Source of the DNA: Halomonas chromatireducens
GTDB lineage: Bacteria > Pseudomonadota > Gammaproteobacteria > Pseudomonadales > Halomonadaceae
Length of the DNA stretch: 64,000 bases
Assembly (NCBI RefSeq): GCF_001545155.1
Contig: NZ_CP014226.1
Location: 3,119,918-3,183,917, forward strand
Direction: 5' to 3'
The position numbers and the translations under genes are program-made. The notes beneath the pieces were generated by a model, which saw only the letters and a program-made list of their open reading frames with translations, made no database searches and was not told the DNA's origin. The stretch's first letter is position 1. The number at the start of each line of letters is the position of its first letter. Below, piece by piece: positions 28,317-35,237 of this stretch.

Positions 28317-29408
28317 TCAAGCCGAGCGGAGCTGTTCCGCTGCCTCCAGCAGCAGCGCCTCAGTGGCTTCCCAGCCCAGGCAGGCGTCGGTCACCGACAC
28401 GCCGTAGCGCAGGGTGGCGGGCTCGAGGGCCTGGCGCCCCTCCTCAAGGTAGCTCTCAAGCATCAGCCCCATCAGCGAGTTTTCACCGGCCAGGCGCTGT
28501 GCCAGCACGTCACGCAGTACCTCACCCTGGCGACGGTGGTCCTTGCAGGCATTGGCGTGGCTACAGTCGACCATCAGCCGCGGTGTCAGCCCAGCGGCTT
28601 GCAGCGCCTGGCGGCAGGCTTGCACAGAACCGGCGTCGTGGTTGGGGCCGCCGTGTCCACCGCGCAGCACCACGTGCGTGTGGGGGTTGCCCGCCGTCTC
28701 GCGCATCACGGGGCGACCGTCGCCGGCAAGGCCGAAGTGCTGGTGGGGATGCGCCGCCGCCTGCATGGCGTCCAGGGCGACCTTGACGTCGCCACTGGTG
28801 GCATTCTTGAAGCCCACCGCCGCGTCCAGGCCACTGGCCAGCTCGCGATGCAGCTGGGATTCGGTGGTGCGCGCGCCGATGGCAACCCAGGCCAGCAGAT
28901 CTTCCAGGTAGGGCGCAAGCATCGGCTGCAGCAGTTCGGTGGCCACCGGCAGGCCAAGGGAGGCGATATCGCGCATCAGCTGGCGCGACAGCCGAAGGCC
29001 GAGGGCCATGTCGCCACTGCCGTTGAGGCCGGGATCATAGGCAAGCCCCTTCCAGCCCACCGTGGTGCGCGGTTTCTCCACGTAGACACGCATCACCGGC
29101 AGCAGGCGATCCGACACCCTGGGTGCCAGCTCGGCCAGGCGTTGCGCGTACTCCAGCGCCGCCACGGGGTCGTGGATCGAGCAGGGACCCACCACGACCA
29201 GCAATCGGTCGTCACGGCCCTGCAGGATGTCATGGACAGCCTGGCGCTGGGCGTGGACCCGCTCGACCAGCTGAGGCCCCAGAGGAAGGGTGTGTCGCAG
29301 TTCGCCTGGGGTGGGCAGCGTCATCTCGGTCCGACTCGTTTCAGCGGCAAGGTCAAACTCGGCTCGGCGGTCCGTCTGGCGCTCGGCAAGGGTCGTATGG
29401 GCATTCAT
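28317..29408 (-). CDS. Class I 3-deoxy-D-arabino-heptulosonate 7-phosphate (DAHP) synthase
   Basis: First enzyme of aromatic amino acid synthesis, condensing phosphoenolpyruvate and erythrose 4-phosphate. The 363-residue protein (start MNAHTTLAERQTDRR at 29408) contains VVVGPCSIHDPVAALEYAQRL, VEKPRTTVGWKGL, FKNATSGDVKVALDAM, VVLRGGHGGPNHD, DCSHANACKDHRRQ and SVTDACLGWEATEALL, the AroF/AroG/AroH type I-alpha signatures. Which feedback inhibitor it senses cannot be decided by eye, so no isozyme letter is given. Its start is only 5 nt after the stop of a 57-codon ORF rich in aromatic codons, and its ribosome binding site is inside an inverted repeat, suggesting control by leader translation. Confidence 0.94.
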   Translation of the reverse strand: MNAHTTLAERQTDRRAEFDLAAETSRTEMTLPTPGELRHTLPLGPQLVERVHAQRQAVHDILQGRDDRLLVVVGPCSIHDPVAALEYAQRLAELAPRVSDRLLPVMRVYVEKPRTTVGWKGLAYDPGLNGSGDMALGLRLSRQLMRDIASLGLPVATELLQPMLAPYLEDLLAWVAIGARTTESQLHRELASGLDAAVGFKNATSGDVKVALDAMQAAAHPHQHFGLAGDGRPVMRETAGNPHTHVVLRGGHGGPNHDAGSVQACRQALQAAGLTPRLMVDCSHANACKDHRRQGEVLRDVLAQRLAGENSLMGLMLESYLEEGRQALEPATLRYGVSVTDACLGWEATEALLLEAAEQLRSA

Positions 29409-29413
29409 GGTGG

Positions 29414-29587
29414 TCAACTCCGTGAGATCGGCAAACATCGTGTCGCGTCCGTGCCACCCGAGATCTCACGGTCGGAGGTGGCGCACTGACCCGACCGCGT
29501 AGCGCTAAATCGCCAGCCATAGCCCCAGCCAAAATAATCCTGGCGGCTCCGGGCGTAGGCGGCAAAGGCGCTGTAGCGTGCGGTCAT
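29414..29587 (-). CDS. Putative aromatic-rich leader peptide directly upstream of DAHP synthase
   Basis: A 57-codon ORF beginning MTARYSAFAAYARSRQ, with AGGAG 7 nt before the ATG. Codons 18-27 (29507-29536) read Tyr-Phe-Gly-Trp-Gly-Tyr-Gly-Trp-Arg-Phe, and Tyr5, Phe8 and Tyr11 precede them: all three end products of the aromatic pathway. The C-terminal half is low-complexity and rich in Ser, Arg and Thr. It ends 5 nt before the DAHP synthase ATG, and the enzyme's CGGAG lies within its last codons. Interpretation as a regulatory leader is inference from codon content and position. It could instead be a small protein. Confidence 0.6.
   Translation of the reverse strand: MTARYSAFAAYARSRQDYFGWGYGWRFSATRSGQCATSDREISGGTDATRCLPISRS
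29420..29486 (-). promoter_or_regulatory. Alternative hairpins over the DAHP synthase ribosome binding site
   Basis: A perfect 10-bp inverted repeat (29462-29471 with 29420-29429) would pair three bases of the enzyme's Shine-Dalgarno CGGAG (29418-29422). A second, competing stem pairs 29477-29486 with 29451-29458, with a two-base bulge, and places one arm of the first stem in its loop. The second stem begins about 20 nt after the aromatic codon cluster of the leader ORF. Such alternative folding is what translational attenuators use, but the direction of control is not proven by the sequence. Confidence 0.5.
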
Positions 29588-29606
29588 GGTGCGTCTCCTC
29601 TCATTG

Positions 29607-29633
29607 CTGCATTGCAAAAGACTGCGTTGCAAA
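29607..29633. repeat. Direct repeats near a possible promoter
   Basis: CTGCRTTGCAAA occurs at 29607-29618 and 29622-29633, 15 bp apart, with a weaker relative at 29648-29662 (CTGCATAACGCAAAA). They lie between the intrinsic terminator and the second leader ORF, downstream of and touching a candidate -10. They could be operators, but no regulator is recognisable. Confidence 0.35.
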
Positions 29634-29660
29634 GATAGTGTTCGGGGCTGCATAACGCAA
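29632..29660 (-). promoter_or_regulatory. Possible promoter for the DAHP synthase leader
   Basis: On the minus strand TTGCGT (29655-29660) and TATCTT (29632-29637) are 17 bp apart. The -35 overlaps the T-run of the upstream terminator. If used, this promoter would bypass the first attenuator-like element and leave the second leader ORF as the only one on the DAHP synthase transcript. Confidence 0.35.
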
Positions 29661-29690
29661 AACCCCCGGGCGGGTTGCCGACCGGGGGTT
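29659..29690 (-). terminator. Intrinsic terminator (attenuator-like) after the first aromatic-rich ORF
   Basis: On the minus strand a perfect 9-bp stem (29682-29690 with 29661-29669) with a 12-nt loop is followed by TTTT. The loop contains bases 29671-29679, which are perfectly complementary to 29701-29709 just upstream; that 9-bp pairing would trap the 5' arm of the terminator in a hairpin loop and so act as an antiterminator. A further 8-bp pairing (29753-29760 with 29715-29722) starts 6 nt after the Tyr-Trp-Tyr-Trp-Phe codons. Confidence 0.75.
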
Positions 29691-29736
29691 CGTGGTGGGA
29701 GGCAACCCGGTTAGGGTGTGCCTTCGCGGCGGTGTC

Positions 29737-29877
29737 CTAGGACCCGGCCGCCGGCACACCGGCGCTAAACCAGTACCAATACTGATCACCGAAGTCACCC
29801 AAGCCAATGCCACCCAATTCCACCGCGCCGGGAGTGCGGTTGAAGGAATTGCTGGGCTTAGCAAGGCTCGGTGTCAT
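29737..29877 (-). CDS. Putative 46-residue leader peptide with Tyr-Trp-Tyr-Trp-Phe run
   Basis: A 46-codon ORF (starts MTPSLAKPSNSFNRTPGAVE) with a strong Shine-Dalgarno GGGAG 6 nt before the ATG. Residues 33-37 are five consecutive aromatic residues in DQYWYWFSAG, encoded at 29767-29781, nine codons before the stop. The downstream RNA holds a stem starting in the last codons, an antiterminator pairing and an intrinsic terminator. This is the layout expected of a ribosome-mediated attenuator for aromatic amino acids. No family match was recognised, and a small functional peptide remains possible. Confidence 0.55.
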   Translation of the reverse strand: MTPSLAKPSNSFNRTPGAVELGGIGLGDFGDQYWYWFSAGVPAAGS

Positions 29878-29939
29878 GGTTGTCTCCCTGAGGTCTGCTT
29901 TCATCGTGCCGCATCGCGGCAACCTTGGCAAGCCCGGAT

Positions 29940-30062
29940 TCAAGCCGCCACGGCGCGCATCACACCAATGATTAGCGGCAGCAGGTTGATCGCCAGAACT
30001 ACCGCCAGAGGCAACAGCCAAAGTAGCCCTGTGTCGTCATGATACTCCTTCAGTGGGGCCAT
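29940..30062 (-). CDS. Putative 40-residue membrane mini-protein
   Basis: A 40-codon ORF starting MAPLKEYHDDTGLLWLLPLA, with AAGGAG 6 nt before the ATG. Residues about 12-34 form one hydrophobic helix (LLWLLPLAVVLAINLLPLII), flanked by a charged N-terminus and a short VMRAVAA tail. No known family was recognised. A second, out-of-frame 13-codon ORF (MTTQGYFGCCLWR, 29999-30040) with its own AAGGAG starts inside it; only one may be translated. It lies between folM and the aromatic leader ORFs on the same strand, so all may be on one transcript. Confidence 0.5.
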   Translation of the reverse strand: MAPLKEYHDDTGLLWLLPLAVVLAINLLPLIIGVMRAVAA

Positions 30063-30145
30063 GTTCGTCTCCTTTGCCTCAGCTAGATCGTTTGCTCTCT
30101 GCCATGGTACGACGCCGGCAGGGCTTGGTGTCCATGACTGACAGT

Positions 30146-30859
30146 CTAGCGAAGATGCCGGCCGCCATCGACCGGCAGGGTAATCCCGGTGACATAACGG
30201 TTGTCGAGCAGGTAACGCAGGCTCTGGTAGATCACGCCAGGTCCCGGCACCGTGCCCATGGCGGACTTGGCCCGCACCTTCTCGATGTAGGCTTCATCAT
30301 CGCCCTCATTGAGCATGATCAGGGCCGGGGCAATGCCGTTGACCTGGATCGACGGGGCGTACATGGCCGCGAAAGAGAGCGTCAGACTCTCCAGCCCCGC
30401 CTTGGTGGCAGCATAGGCGGCGTGCTTCCTCGAACCCTTCTGCACGACGTAATCGGAGATATGCACGATATCGCGCTGAGGCTCCCCGCAGGCGTCCAGC
30501 AGCTCACGGCAGTGCAGGTTGACCAGGTAGGGCGCCTGCATATGAATGCGGAACAGCCGTTCGAAGGTCGCCCCCGCCTGAGCGCCGGCCGAGTCCGGCG
30601 CCCAGTCGCTGGCATTATGCACGATGGCCCTCAGCGACGATGTCTCGATCTTGAGGCGGGCGATAAAGTCGAGGATACCCGCTTCGGTGGAGAAGTCGGC
30701 CTCGAGTGCCACGATGCCCCGCTCGCGCAGTGCTTCCAGCTCGGCCCGCTCGCGGCGGTAGCTGATGATCACGGGATGCCCGTCCTCGGCCAGCCGCTCG
30801 GCACAGTGGCGCCCCACACGCTGCGCGCCACCGGTGATCAGGATCGGCGAGGCGCTCAC
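30146..30859 (-). CDS. folM: Dihydromonapterin reductase / short-chain dehydrogenase FolM
   Basis: NADPH-dependent short-chain dehydrogenase that reduces dihydromonapterin (and, weakly, dihydrofolate) in pterin metabolism. The 237-residue protein has the cofactor motif ILITGGAQRVGRHCAERL, HNASDW, and the catalytic YAATK with preceding Ser in HISDYVV, and ends VTGITLPVDGGRHL. GGAQRVG and the C-terminal sequence favour FolM over other SDRs. The start is GTG at 30859, overlapping the flavin reductase stop by 4 nt (GTGA). Third gene of ubiD-fre-folM. Confidence 0.88.
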   Translation of the reverse strand: MSASPILITGGAQRVGRHCAERLAEDGHPVIISYRRERAELEALRERGIVALEADFSTEAGILDFIARLKIETSSLRAIVHNASDWAPDSAGAQAGATFERLFRIHMQAPYLVNLHCRELLDACGEPQRDIVHISDYVVQKGSRKHAAYAATKAGLESLTLSFAAMYAPSIQVNGIAPALIMLNEGDDEAYIEKVRAKSAMGTVPGPGVIYQSLRYLLDNRYVTGITLPVDGGRHLR

Positions 30860-31635
30860 CTACCGCCCTCCCGCCTGAGCACGCCGGCCGTAGGCACCAG
30901 CGGCTGGCGCGGCGCATAGGCGAAGACATCGGAGAAGACCCGGGAGGCAGTTAGCCCCAGCGAGGCCAGCACATCGACGCAAGCGTAGACCATGCCCGGC
31001 GACCCGGAGAGGTAGACGTCATGGCCGGAGATATCGTCGAGCCCCTCCGCCAGCGCCTGGTCGATGCGTCCCCGATGCCCCTGGACGCGCTCACCGGCTA
31101 CCGGCGTCTCCGGCGCCACCTCGGTGACCACATGGAAGCGAACATTCTCGTGGCTCTCGGCCCACTCTCGCGCCAGGCCCTCGAGATAGAGGTCACGCCG
31201 CTCCCGCGCCGCCCACCAGAGGTCGATGGGTCGCTCCGGGGACTCGTGCAGCGAGGCCTCGACGATGGCTTTCATCTGGGCGAAGCCGGTCCCCGCGGCA
31301 ATCAGCAACAGCGGCCGCCGGCTGGTACTGTCCAGCACGCAGTCGCCTCCCGGCATGCGCAGGGTCAGGTGCCGGGCAACCACGACCAGGTTGCGCAGGC
31401 GCTCGGAGTTCTCACGCTCCGGCCAATGCTGAATATGCAGTTCGAGGGTGCCGTCACCGCCATGGGCGCTGGCAATGGAGAACGGCACCCAGGTGTCATC
31501 GTCAAGCGCCAGCTCGAGGTACTGGCCGGGGTCGTGGGCCATGGCCTCGGGGCGTCCCTCCAGCCGGACGCGGAACACGTCGGGAGTGAGATCCTCCACT
31601 GCCGTCACCTGGCAGGTCAGGGTCCTTGCCGTCAT
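30856..31635 (-). CDS. NAD(P)H-flavin reductase family protein
   Basis: A 259-residue Fre-like oxidoreductase, expected to transfer electrons from NAD(P)H to free flavin or a protein partner. It has an N-terminal FAD/flavin-binding barrel with [22 protein letters not shown], and a C-terminal NAD-binding domain with [21 protein letters not shown] and [18 protein letters not shown]. No 2Fe-2S domain is present. Position directly after ubiD (4-nt overlap) is common for fre-like genes, where reduced flavin may support prenylated-FMN chemistry; that link is inference. Confidence 0.87.
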   Translation of the reverse strand: MTARTLTCQVTAVEDLTPDVFRVRLEGRPEAMAHDPGQYLELALDDDTWVPFSIASAHGGDGTLELHIQHWPERENSERLRNLVVVARHLTLRMPGGDCVLDSTSRRPLLLIAAGTGFAQMKAIVEASLHESPERPIDLWWAARERRDLYLEGLAREWAESHENVRFHVVTEVAPETPVAGERVQGHRGRIDQALAEGLDDISGHDVYLSGSPGMVYACVDVLASLGLTASRVFSDVFAYAPRQPLVPTAGVLRREGGR

Positions 31636-33131
31636 GAATGCCTCTTGTCATCAGGGTTGGAAGGCAGCGCGATGCCCAGATCGTTCCAGCGCTCGCTGAC
31701 ACGGGCCTTGACGGCCTCGTCCATTACGATGGGCGTGCCCCACTCTCTATCGGTTTCGCCGGGCCACTTGGCGGTGGCGTCGAGGCCCATCTTGGAACCC
31801 AGTCCCGCCACCGGGGAGGCGAAGTCGAGGTAATCGATGGGCGTATTCTCCACCAGTACGGTGTCCCGGGCAGGGTCCATCCGCGTGGTGATGGCCCAGA
31901 TAACGTCTTTCCAGTCACGGGCGCTGACGTCGTCGTCCAGCACCACCACGAACTTGGTGTACATGAACTGGCGCAGGAAGCTCCACACCCCCATCATCAC
32001 CCGCTTGGCGTGACCCGGGTACTGCTTCTTCATGGTCACCACCGCCATGCGGTAGGAGCAGCCCTCCGGCGGGAGATAGAAGTCGGTAATTTCGGGAAAC
32101 TGCTTGCGCAGGATTGGCACGAAGACCTCGTTGAGCGCCACGCCAAGAATGGCCGGTTCGTCCGGCGGCCGTCCGGTGTAGGTCGAGTGGTAGATGGCGT
32201 CTTTCCGCATGGTCATGCGCGTGACCGTGAAGACCGGGAACTCGTCGACCTCGTTGTAGTAGCCGGTGTGATCGCCGTAGGGGCCTTCCGGCGCGGTATC
32301 GTCCGGGTAGATGAAGCCCTCCAGGATGATCTCAGCCGATGCCGGCACCTGCAGGTCGGCATGACCGCACTTGACCAGCTCGGTGCGCGAGCCCCTCAGG
32401 AGTCCGGCGAAGGCGTATTCGGAGAGCGAGTCAGGCACCGGGGTGACCGCACCCAGGATGGTGGCCGGATCGGCGCCCAGCGCCACCGCCACCGGGAAGG
32501 GCTCGCCCGGGTTCGTCTGCTGGAACTCCTGGAAGTCGAGCGCTCCACCCCGGTGTGACAGCCAGCGCATGATCAGTCGGTTGCGGGAGAGCTTCTGCTG
32601 GCGATAGATACCCAGGTTCTGGCGCTTCTTGTGCGGCCCACGGGTGACCACCAGCGGCCATGTCACCAGGGGGGCGACATCGCCTGGCCAGCAGTGCTGG
32701 ATCGGCAGGCGGCCGAGGTCGACGTCGTCGCCCTCCAACACCACCTCCTGCACCGGAGCGCTGCGCACCGTCTTGGGTCCCATGCTCATGACCTGCTTGA
32801 AGATCGGCAGCTTGTCCCAGGCGTCACGCATGCCCTTGGGCGGGTCAGGCTCCTTGAGGAAGGCGAGCAGCTTGCCCACCTCGCGCAGCGCCTCGACGCT
32901 GTCCTGACCCATGCCAAGGGCGACCCGCTTCGGCGTGCCGAACAGGTTGCCGAGCAGCGACATGTCGTGACCCTTGACGTTCTCGAACAGCAGCGCCGGG
33001 CCACCGGCGCGCAGGGTGCGGTCGCAGATCTCGGTGATTTCCAGGTAGGGATCGACCTCGGCCGAGACGCGAACCAGCTCGCCCTGAGCCTCCAGCGCGG
33101 CGATAAAATCCCGTAGATCCTTGTATTTCAT
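31632..33131 (-). CDS. ubiD: 4-hydroxy-3-polyprenylbenzoate decarboxylase
   Basis: Prenylated-FMN-dependent decarboxylase of ubiquinone synthesis. The 499-residue length is that of UbiD. Typical segments are [89 protein letters not shown] (containing the catalytic Glu-Arg-Glu region) and [20 protein letters not shown]. The ATG at 33131 matches the family start. It heads ubiD-fre-folM on the minus strand, downstream of rho with a repeat-rich gap between. The partner prenyltransferase ubiX is not in the window. Confidence 0.96.
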   Translation of the reverse strand: MKYKDLRDFIAALEAQGELVRVSAEVDPYLEITEICDRTLRAGGPALLFENVKGHDMSLLGNLFGTPKRVALGMGQDSVEALREVGKLLAFLKEPDPPKGMRDAWDKLPIFKQVMSMGPKTVRSAPVQEVVLEGDDVDLGRLPIQHCWPGDVAPLVTWPLVVTRGPHKKRQNLGIYRQQKLSRNRLIMRWLSHRGGALDFQEFQQTNPGEPFPVAVALGADPATILGAVTPVPDSLSEYAFAGLLRGSRTELVKCGHADLQVPASAEIILEGFIYPDDTAPEGPYGDHTGYYNEVDEFPVFTVTRMTMRKDAIYHSTYTGRPPDEPAILGVALNEVFVPILRKQFPEITDFYLPPEGCSYRMAVVTMKKQYPGHAKRVMMGVWSFLRQFMYTKFVVVLDDDVSARDWKDVIWAITTRMDPARDTVLVENTPIDYLDFASPVAGLGSKMGLDATAKWPGETDREWGTPIVMDEAVKARVSERWNDLGIALPSNPDDKRHS

Positions 33132-33161
33132 GAACCAATCCCATCCCGTTACCCGAACGAC

Positions 33162-33192
33162 GAAAGGGGCAGCATAGCATGCCGCCCCTTTC
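33162..33192. terminator. Hairpin upstream of ubiD
   Basis: Perfect 9-bp stem GAAAGGGGC/GCCCCTTTC (33162-33170 with 33184-33192), with a nested 4-bp stem in the loop. On both strands the 3' arm ends in TTTC, a weak T-run. It may terminate read-through from rho or lie in the ubiD leader. Confidence 0.5.
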
Positions 33193-33240
33193 TCTTACCC
33201 GCCGTCCCGTCATCCAAGCCAGTCAAGCAACCGCGGCTTA

Positions 33241-33348
33241 CCCGGCGACAAGGCCTTCGAGAAGGCGCTGTAAACCCTTCCCTGGGCGCTACATTCTTCA
33301 TCCCTGAAGAATGACCTCCTCTCCGGCCTGTCCCCGGCACCGCTCACC
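33241..33348. repeat. Intergenic structured repeat, copy A
   Basis: About 105 bp similar to 42237-42342. Shared blocks are CCGGCGACA, GGCGCTGTAAA, TCCCT, CGCTAC, GACC and CCTGTCCCCGGC. The central hairpin is a 9-bp perfect stem (33292-33300 with 33305-33313, loop TCCC) whose sequence differs from copy B yet stays paired. The outer ends also pair (CCGG and GACA with GTC and CCGG). Confidence 0.75.
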
Positions 33349-33410
33349 TCGACAAAGTCCTCAAAGAGTTGAGAACTGGCCGTCGCGAGCGAAGACGAGA
33401 CAAGGCGGAA

Positions 33411-33466
33411 AACAGCGAAAGCGCGGAGTTTACTTTAGTAAATGAGCAGCTTGAGCTGTTTTCCAA
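33411..33466. repeat. Long inverted repeat just after rho
   Basis: GGAAAACAGC is followed about 36 bp later by its exact complement GCTGTTTTCC, and the centre is the perfect palindrome TTTACTTTAGTAAA. The whole would fold into an interrupted hairpin of about 56 nt roughly 30 bp after the rho stop codon. It has no T-run, so it may be a REP-like element doubling as an RNA 3' end. Confidence 0.65.
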
Positions 33467-33496
33467 CGCCGTATCGTCGAGCGCAGCAGGCCAGAA

Positions 33497-34756
33497 TCAG
33501 CGTCTCTTCATTGCCTCGAAGAACTCGAGGTTCGTCTTCGTATCCTTGAGTCGGTCGATCAGGAACTCGGTCGCCGCGGTATCTTCCATCGGGTTGAGCA
33601 GCTTGCGCAGGATCCACATGCGCTGCATCTCGTCCTCGGAGGCGATCAGGTCCTCTCGGCGGGTGCCGGAACGGCGAATGTTGATCGCCGGGTAGACGCG
33701 ACGCTCGGCGAGCTTGCGGTCCAGGTGGGCTTCCATGTTGCCGGTGCCTTTGAACTCCTCGAAGATCACCTCGTCCATCTTGGAGCCGGTATCCACCAGC
33801 GCCGTGGCGATGATGGTCAGGCTGCCGCCCTCCTCGATGTTACGCGCGGCGCCGAAGAAACGCTTGGGCTTCTCCAGGGCGTGGGCGTCGACACCGCCGG
33901 TGAGCACCTTGCCGGAGCTGGGCACCACGGTGTTGTAGGCGCGCGCCAGGCGAGTGATGGAGTCGAGCAGGATCACCACGTCCTTCTTGTGTTCCACCAG
34001 GCGCTTGGCCTTCTCGATGACCATCTCGGCGACCTGGACGTGACGGGCCGGCGGCTCGTCGAAGGTCGAGGCGACCACTTCGCCGCGCACCGTGCGCGAC
34101 ATCTCGGTCACTTCCTCGGGGCGCTCGTCGATCAGCAGCACGATCAGGTGACAGTCGGGGTCGTTGCGCGTGATCGAGGTGGCGATGTTCTGCAGCATCA
34201 GCGTCTTGCCCGCCTTGGGCGGCGAGACGATCAGGCCACGCTGGCCCTTGCCGATGGGTGCGGTGAGATCGATGATGCGCGACGTCAGATCCTCGGTGGA
34301 GCCGTTGCCGATCTCCATGCGCAGCCGCTCGTTGGGGAACAGTGGCGTCAGGTTCTCGAACAGGATCTTGTGCTTGGCGTTTTCCGGCTTGTCGAAGTTG
34401 ATCTGGCTGACCTTGAGCAGCGCGAAGTAACGCTCCCCTTCCTTCGGCGGCCGGATCTTGCCGGAAATGGAATCGCCCTTGCGCAGGTTGAAGCGACGGA
34501 TCTGCGACGGCGAAACATAGATGTCGTCGGGGCCGGCCAGGTAGGAGCTGTCGGCGCTGCGCAGGAAGCCGAAGCCGTCCTGCAGGATTTCGAGCACCCC
34601 ATCTCCATAGATATCCTCGCCGCTCTTGGCGTGCTTCTTGAGGATGGCGAAGATGATGTCCTGCTTGCGCGAGCGAGCCAGGTTGTCGATGCCCATTTCG
34701 CGGGCAAGCTCCAGGAGCTCCGGGACGGTCTTTTGCTTGAGTTCGGTAAGATTCAT
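33497..34756 (-). CDS. rho: Transcription termination factor Rho
   Basis: Hexameric RNA-dependent ATPase that ends transcription of untranslated RNA. The 419-residue protein matches E. coli Rho in length: N-terminal helix bundle ([20 protein letters not shown]), the RNA-binding cold-shock-like domain ([30 protein letters not shown]), P-loop [12 protein letters not shown], Walker B region [17 protein letters not shown]-loop and the R-loop [13 protein letters not shown]. It is divergent from ppx; trxA, usually next to rho in Pseudomonas and E. coli, is missing from the 480-bp gap. The leader is long, as expected for autogenous control. Confidence 0.97.
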   Translation of the reverse strand: MNLTELKQKTVPELLELAREMGIDNLARSRKQDIIFAILKKHAKSGEDIYGDGVLEILQDGFGFLRSADSSYLAGPDDIYVSPSQIRRFNLRKGDSISGKIRPPKEGERYFALLKVSQINFDKPENAKHKILFENLTPLFPNERLRMEIGNGSTEDLTSRIIDLTAPIGKGQRGLIVSPPKAGKTLMLQNIATSITRNDPDCHLIVLLIDERPEEVTEMSRTVRGEVVASTFDEPPARHVQVAEMVIEKAKRLVEHKKDVVILLDSITRLARAYNTVVPSSGKVLTGGVDAHALEKPKRFFGAARNIEEGGSLTIIATALVDTGSKMDEVIFEEFKGTGNMEAHLDRKLAERRVYPAINIRRSGTRREDLIASEDEMQRMWILRKLLNPMEDTAATEFLIDRLKDTKTNLEFFEAMKRR

Positions 34757-35237
34757 CGGTGTGTTCGGAAGTTGCTCATGTCAGCGTGGCGGCACGGCGC
34801 CGTGAATGTGACGGGGGATAAAACGGTACGCCGCTTGGGTGCGTTCAGAGCCTGGGAAGGCATCCACTCGCAGGTGATGACCGGCAAATCACGACCTAAC
34901 TTCATGCACTAACCAGCACTAGAAGGGTCGCCGGAACGGTATCGTGTTCGAGGGAGCAGCACAATTGTCGCCTGGACTACAATCGCCTGGGCGTCTTCAA
35001 ATGCCAACATGGCTTGCGGGCACATGATAGCGAGCGACAAAAGGGGCTGTCTGACGACTTGATATAGGACCGCGACGCGGACGTCGTGTCTCGGTCGGAA
35101 AGCATTCGGAACAGGCGAACGACTCGATGTTAGTCAAGGGCGGCGACGAACGCAACCCCATAACCCGACACACCCTGCTAATTGACACGACAGGGGAGTC
35201 GCCGCAACCTTGGACTCTCTGCCATCAGGATGCCTCG
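34757..35237. other. Divergent intergenic region between rho and ppx
   Basis: 481 bases without a recognisable gene. No thioredoxin-like motif (WCGPC) is found in any frame, so this is not a decayed trxA. A consensus -35 TTGACA at 35182-35187 points toward ppx but has no good -10 at 16-18 bp. The rho leader, normally long, must occupy part of it. Confidence 0.6.

Larger units (their letters stand above)
33132..33496. other. Repeat-rich intergenic region between rho and ubiD
   Basis: 365 bases without a gene, almost entirely made of structured repeats: a hairpin at 33162-33192 (9-bp outer stem plus an inner GCAT/ATGC stem), a ~105-bp repeat copy at 33241-33348, and a long inverted repeat at 33411-33466 just after rho. 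ubiD's promoter, if separate, should also be here; none was recognised. Confidence 0.7.

Noticed and set aside
29737..29877. Reading the 46-residue aromatic-rich peptide as a RiPP or bacteriocin precursor.
   Set aside because: No modification enzyme, protease or exporter gene lies nearby; the terminator and the DAHP synthase downstream make a regulatory leader the simpler explanation.
30079..30135. An 18-codon ORF (MDTKPCRRRTMAESKRSS) just after folM on the minus strand.
   Set aside because: No Shine-Dalgarno before the ATG, strongly basic and featureless, and no link to the aromatic leaders. It may be chance.
35182..35210. A perfect TTGACA -35 element upstream of ppx.
   Set aside because: The hexamer at the 17-bp position (CAACCT) is far from a -10 consensus, so it was not listed as a promoter.
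34757..35237. A degraded trxA between rho and ppx.
   Set aside because: No WCGPC-like motif or thioredoxin-like segment is visible in any frame.
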